NCBI GenBank assembly: GCA_036272935.1
Contig: DATAXP010000143.1
Location: 1 to 64,000, forward strand
DNA length: 64,000 bases
Direction: 5' to 3'
From: DATAXP01 sp036272935
GTDB lineage: Bacteria > Planctomycetota > Planctomycetia > Pirellulales > PNKZ01
Part shown: piece after piece, positions 62,674 to 64,000 of the stretch
Position numbering within the stretch: position 1 is the stretch's first letter
How the letters are laid out: the number at the start of each line of letters is the position of its first letter
Notes under the pieces: generated by a model
Seen by the model: the letters and a program-made list of their open reading frames with translations, nothing else
Database searches by the model: none
Told to the model about the DNA's origin: nothing
Position numbers and translations under genes: made by a program

Positions 62674-63765
62674 TTACTTGTTCACCTTGATCTTACGGGC
62701 CTTCAGCACCGGATCCGAGGCCAACGGCAACGTCACCGGTCGCCCCGATTCGGCCGCCTTGTAGATGCCCAAGATAATCTCGACGCTCCGTCGGCCTTCG
62801 GCACCGTCGATCGCTGGTTTGCGGTCGCGCTTGATCGCGTCGACCACGTCCTGGAACTGCTTGGCGTGCCCGTGGAAACCGATCGCGGCCGGATCGCTCG
62901 CCCCGCCGCCAGTGCTTTTCTTATCGGCCATTGCTTGCTTCACCGCGGCATCGCGGCGATCGGGCTTGGCGAAGTCCCACTTCACGATGTCCTCTTCTTC
63001 CATCGCCGCGGAACCTGCCGAGCCGTGGATTTCGAGTCGCTTCAGATACCCTGGATACGCCGCGGTCGTGGCTTCGATCGTGCCCAGCGCCCCGTTGGCG
63101 AAGCGCAACGTGGCGATGGCGGTATCCTCGACCGCGATGCGCTCATGGGCCAGCGTGGCGGTCTGTGCGCGGATCTCGGCGACGGGCCCCATCAGCCAAG
63201 CGAGCAAGTCGACATTGTGGATTGCCTGGTTCATCAGCGCTCCGCCGCCATCGAGTTCCCAGGTGCCGCGCCACTTGCCGCTGTCGTAGTACTCCTGCGT
63301 GCGAAACCACTTCACGTAGGCGTCGCCGATCGTCAGCTTGCCGAACCGGCCGGAGTCGATTGCCCGCTTGATCTCCATCCCCGAAAAATGAAACCGCGAG
63401 GGGAAGATCGCCGACAGCTTCACCCCCGCCTTGTCACAAGCGGCGATGATCTTGTCGCAACGGCTAAGCGTAATCTCCAGCGGCTTCTCGACGATCACGT
63501 GCTTGCCGGCCTTTGCCGCGGCAATCGCCGGCTCGAGATGCGCGCCGCTCGGCGTGCCGATCGTCACCACGTCGACTTTCGGATCGGCAAGCATCTTGTT
63601 CAGGTCGTGATACGGTTTGCAGCCGGTCGAGGTGGCCAATCGATCGGCCGAGCTGGCAAAGGTGTCGAAACACGCGACCAGCTTCGCCCCCTTGACCGCG
63701 CCGATCGCCTTGGCGTGAAAGTTGGCGATCATGCCGCAGCCGATAATGCCAAAACCAAGTGCCAT
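62674..63765 (-). CDS. Gfo/Idh/MocA-family oxidoreductase
   Basis: A 363-residue NAD(P)-dependent dehydrogenase. The Rossmann motif is GFGIIGCGMIANFHAKAI (residues 4-21), then VDVVTIGTPSGAHLEPA and AGKHVIVEKPLE (EKP catalytic region, near 90-95). The C-terminal half is the usual beta-sheet domain (GTWELDGGGALMNQAIHNVDLLAWLMGP, in parts). It oxidises or reduces a sugar or inositol; the substrate is not readable. ATG 63765 has GGAG upstream; the open frame to 63840 adds unsupported residues. Single gene. Confidence 0.93.
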   Translation of the reverse strand: MALGFGIIGCGMIANFHAKAIGAVKGAKLVACFDTFASSADRLATSTGCKPYHDLNKMLADPKVDVVTIGTPSGAHLEPAIAAAKAGKHVIVEKPLEITLSRCDKIIAACDKAGVKLSAIFPSRFHFSGMEIKRAIDSGRFGKLTIGDAYVKWFRTQEYYDSGKWRGTWELDGGGALMNQAIHNVDLLAWLMGPVAEIRAQTATLAHERIAVEDTAIATLRFANGALGTIEATTAAYPGYLKRLEIHGSAGSAAMEEEDIVKWDFAKPDRRDAAVKQAMADKKSTGGGASDPAAIGFHGHAKQFQDVVDAIKRDRKPAIDGAEGRRSVEIILGIYKAAESGRPVTLPLASDPVLKARKIKVNK

Positions 63766-63892
63766 GCGATGCCGTCTCCCCGGTGTGCCGATCGATGCAA
63801 ACAAGCGGCGATTATAGGCACGAATGGCGCCGCGATGCATCCCGAAAACCGCGGCGGAAATGGGACAAAATCGGCATTTTTATGCGTTCCGC

Positions 63893-63978
63893 TGGGTGCC
63901 ACTGGCTCCGCCAGTGTGAACAGGGCGCTGGCGGAGCCAGTGGCACCCAACGACGAATTTATTTGCTTTTCTGAGGAT
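63893..63978. repeat. Long GGTGCCACTGG hairpin repeat, copy 2
   Basis: A direct copy of 28999-29083 (one 1-base indel). GGGTGCCACTGGCTCCGCCA pairs with a right arm ending GGAGCCAGTGGCACCC; homology continues to TTTGCTTTTCTGAGGAT. Both arms carry compensating changes relative to copy 1 (TTTG/CGAAG versus CCG/CGGAG), so the hairpin is maintained. No gene follows before the window ends. Confidence 0.85.
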
Positions 63979-64000
63979 GAGGAAATCGAGGTGTTTTAGG

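Noticed and set aside
62608..63999. A 463-codon plus-strand frame opposite the Gfo/Idh gene
   Set aside because: Shadow frame; the minus-strand gene has clear motifs and a ribosome site.

Overview
The window (about 65% GC by eye) is chromosomal DNA from a member of the Planctomycetota, most likely a Pirellulales-type bacterium. The family-level evidence is a cytochrome-c/DUF1549/DUF1553 protein followed by a Tat-exported DUF1501 protein, a secreted DUF1080 protein, a Ser/Thr kinase with a planctomycete-type N-terminus and C-terminal lectin-like and leucine-rich repeats, multi-EF-hand proteins, a long acidic-N-terminus RpoD, and many single-gene or two-gene units. No rRNA, tRNA or CRISPR array was seen.

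Layout. 1-11.8 kb: a truncated cytochrome-like lipoprotein, DUF1080 protein, stand-alone ATP-dependent DNA ligase, single-domain response regulator, inorganic pyrophosphatase + CHAD protein, a tiny transcription unit with an extraordinary Shine-Dalgarno, then a DNA-repair/stress group (Ku, SDR with a lysine-rich tail, YciF-like ferritin, lysine-rich DUF6496 protein), soluble transhydrogenase, a frameshifted two-domain Rid gene and serC. 12-24 kb: the large kinase, rpoD, the DUF1549/1553 + DUF1501 pair and small secreted proteins. 24-36 kb: mutM, SGNH-like protein, metF, a GlmU-like nucleotidyltransferase, sufU-sufS, a REP-associated (RAYT) transposase with palindromes, a PP2C phosphatase, a PL10-type pectate lyase, purB and a Fur-family regulator. 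36-49.5 kb: FlgM-like protein, a ten-EF-hand protein, a prepilin-peptidase-like protein, a GT39 glycosyltransferase, an ABC exporter operon, rlmN and an ECF sigma/anti-sigma operon. 49.5-57 kb: two divergent operons for surface polysaccharide (two GT4 enzymes, polysaccharide deacetylase, FemAB-like transferase, Wzz-like protein, WecG/TagA enzyme). 57-64 kb: a minus-strand run of Rieske protein, tandem GNAT, uronate-isomerase-like protein, redoxin and a cytochrome-c/copper monooxygenase, then an LpxL-type acyltransferase and a Gfo/Idh/MocA oxidoreductase.

The strongest accessory signal is the density of small palindromic elements. I see at least four families: GGTGCCA...TGGCACC hairpins, TTTAGCCG...CGGCTAAA hairpins, a ~125-bp MITE-like element with TAGAGCGC ends present in two inverted copies, and a ~125-bp element with 15-bp AGAGCCTATCCGAAA ends. 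One RAYT transposase sits among GGTGCCA hairpins and is bracketed by two diverged copies of the sufS 3' end whose differences are mostly synonymous. Several of these elements supply stop codons or C-terminal residues to neighbouring genes. The other unusual locus is the 4.57-4.80 kb unit: a possible promoter, a 15-nt match to the anti-Shine-Dalgarno, a 25-residue ORF and a strong terminator.
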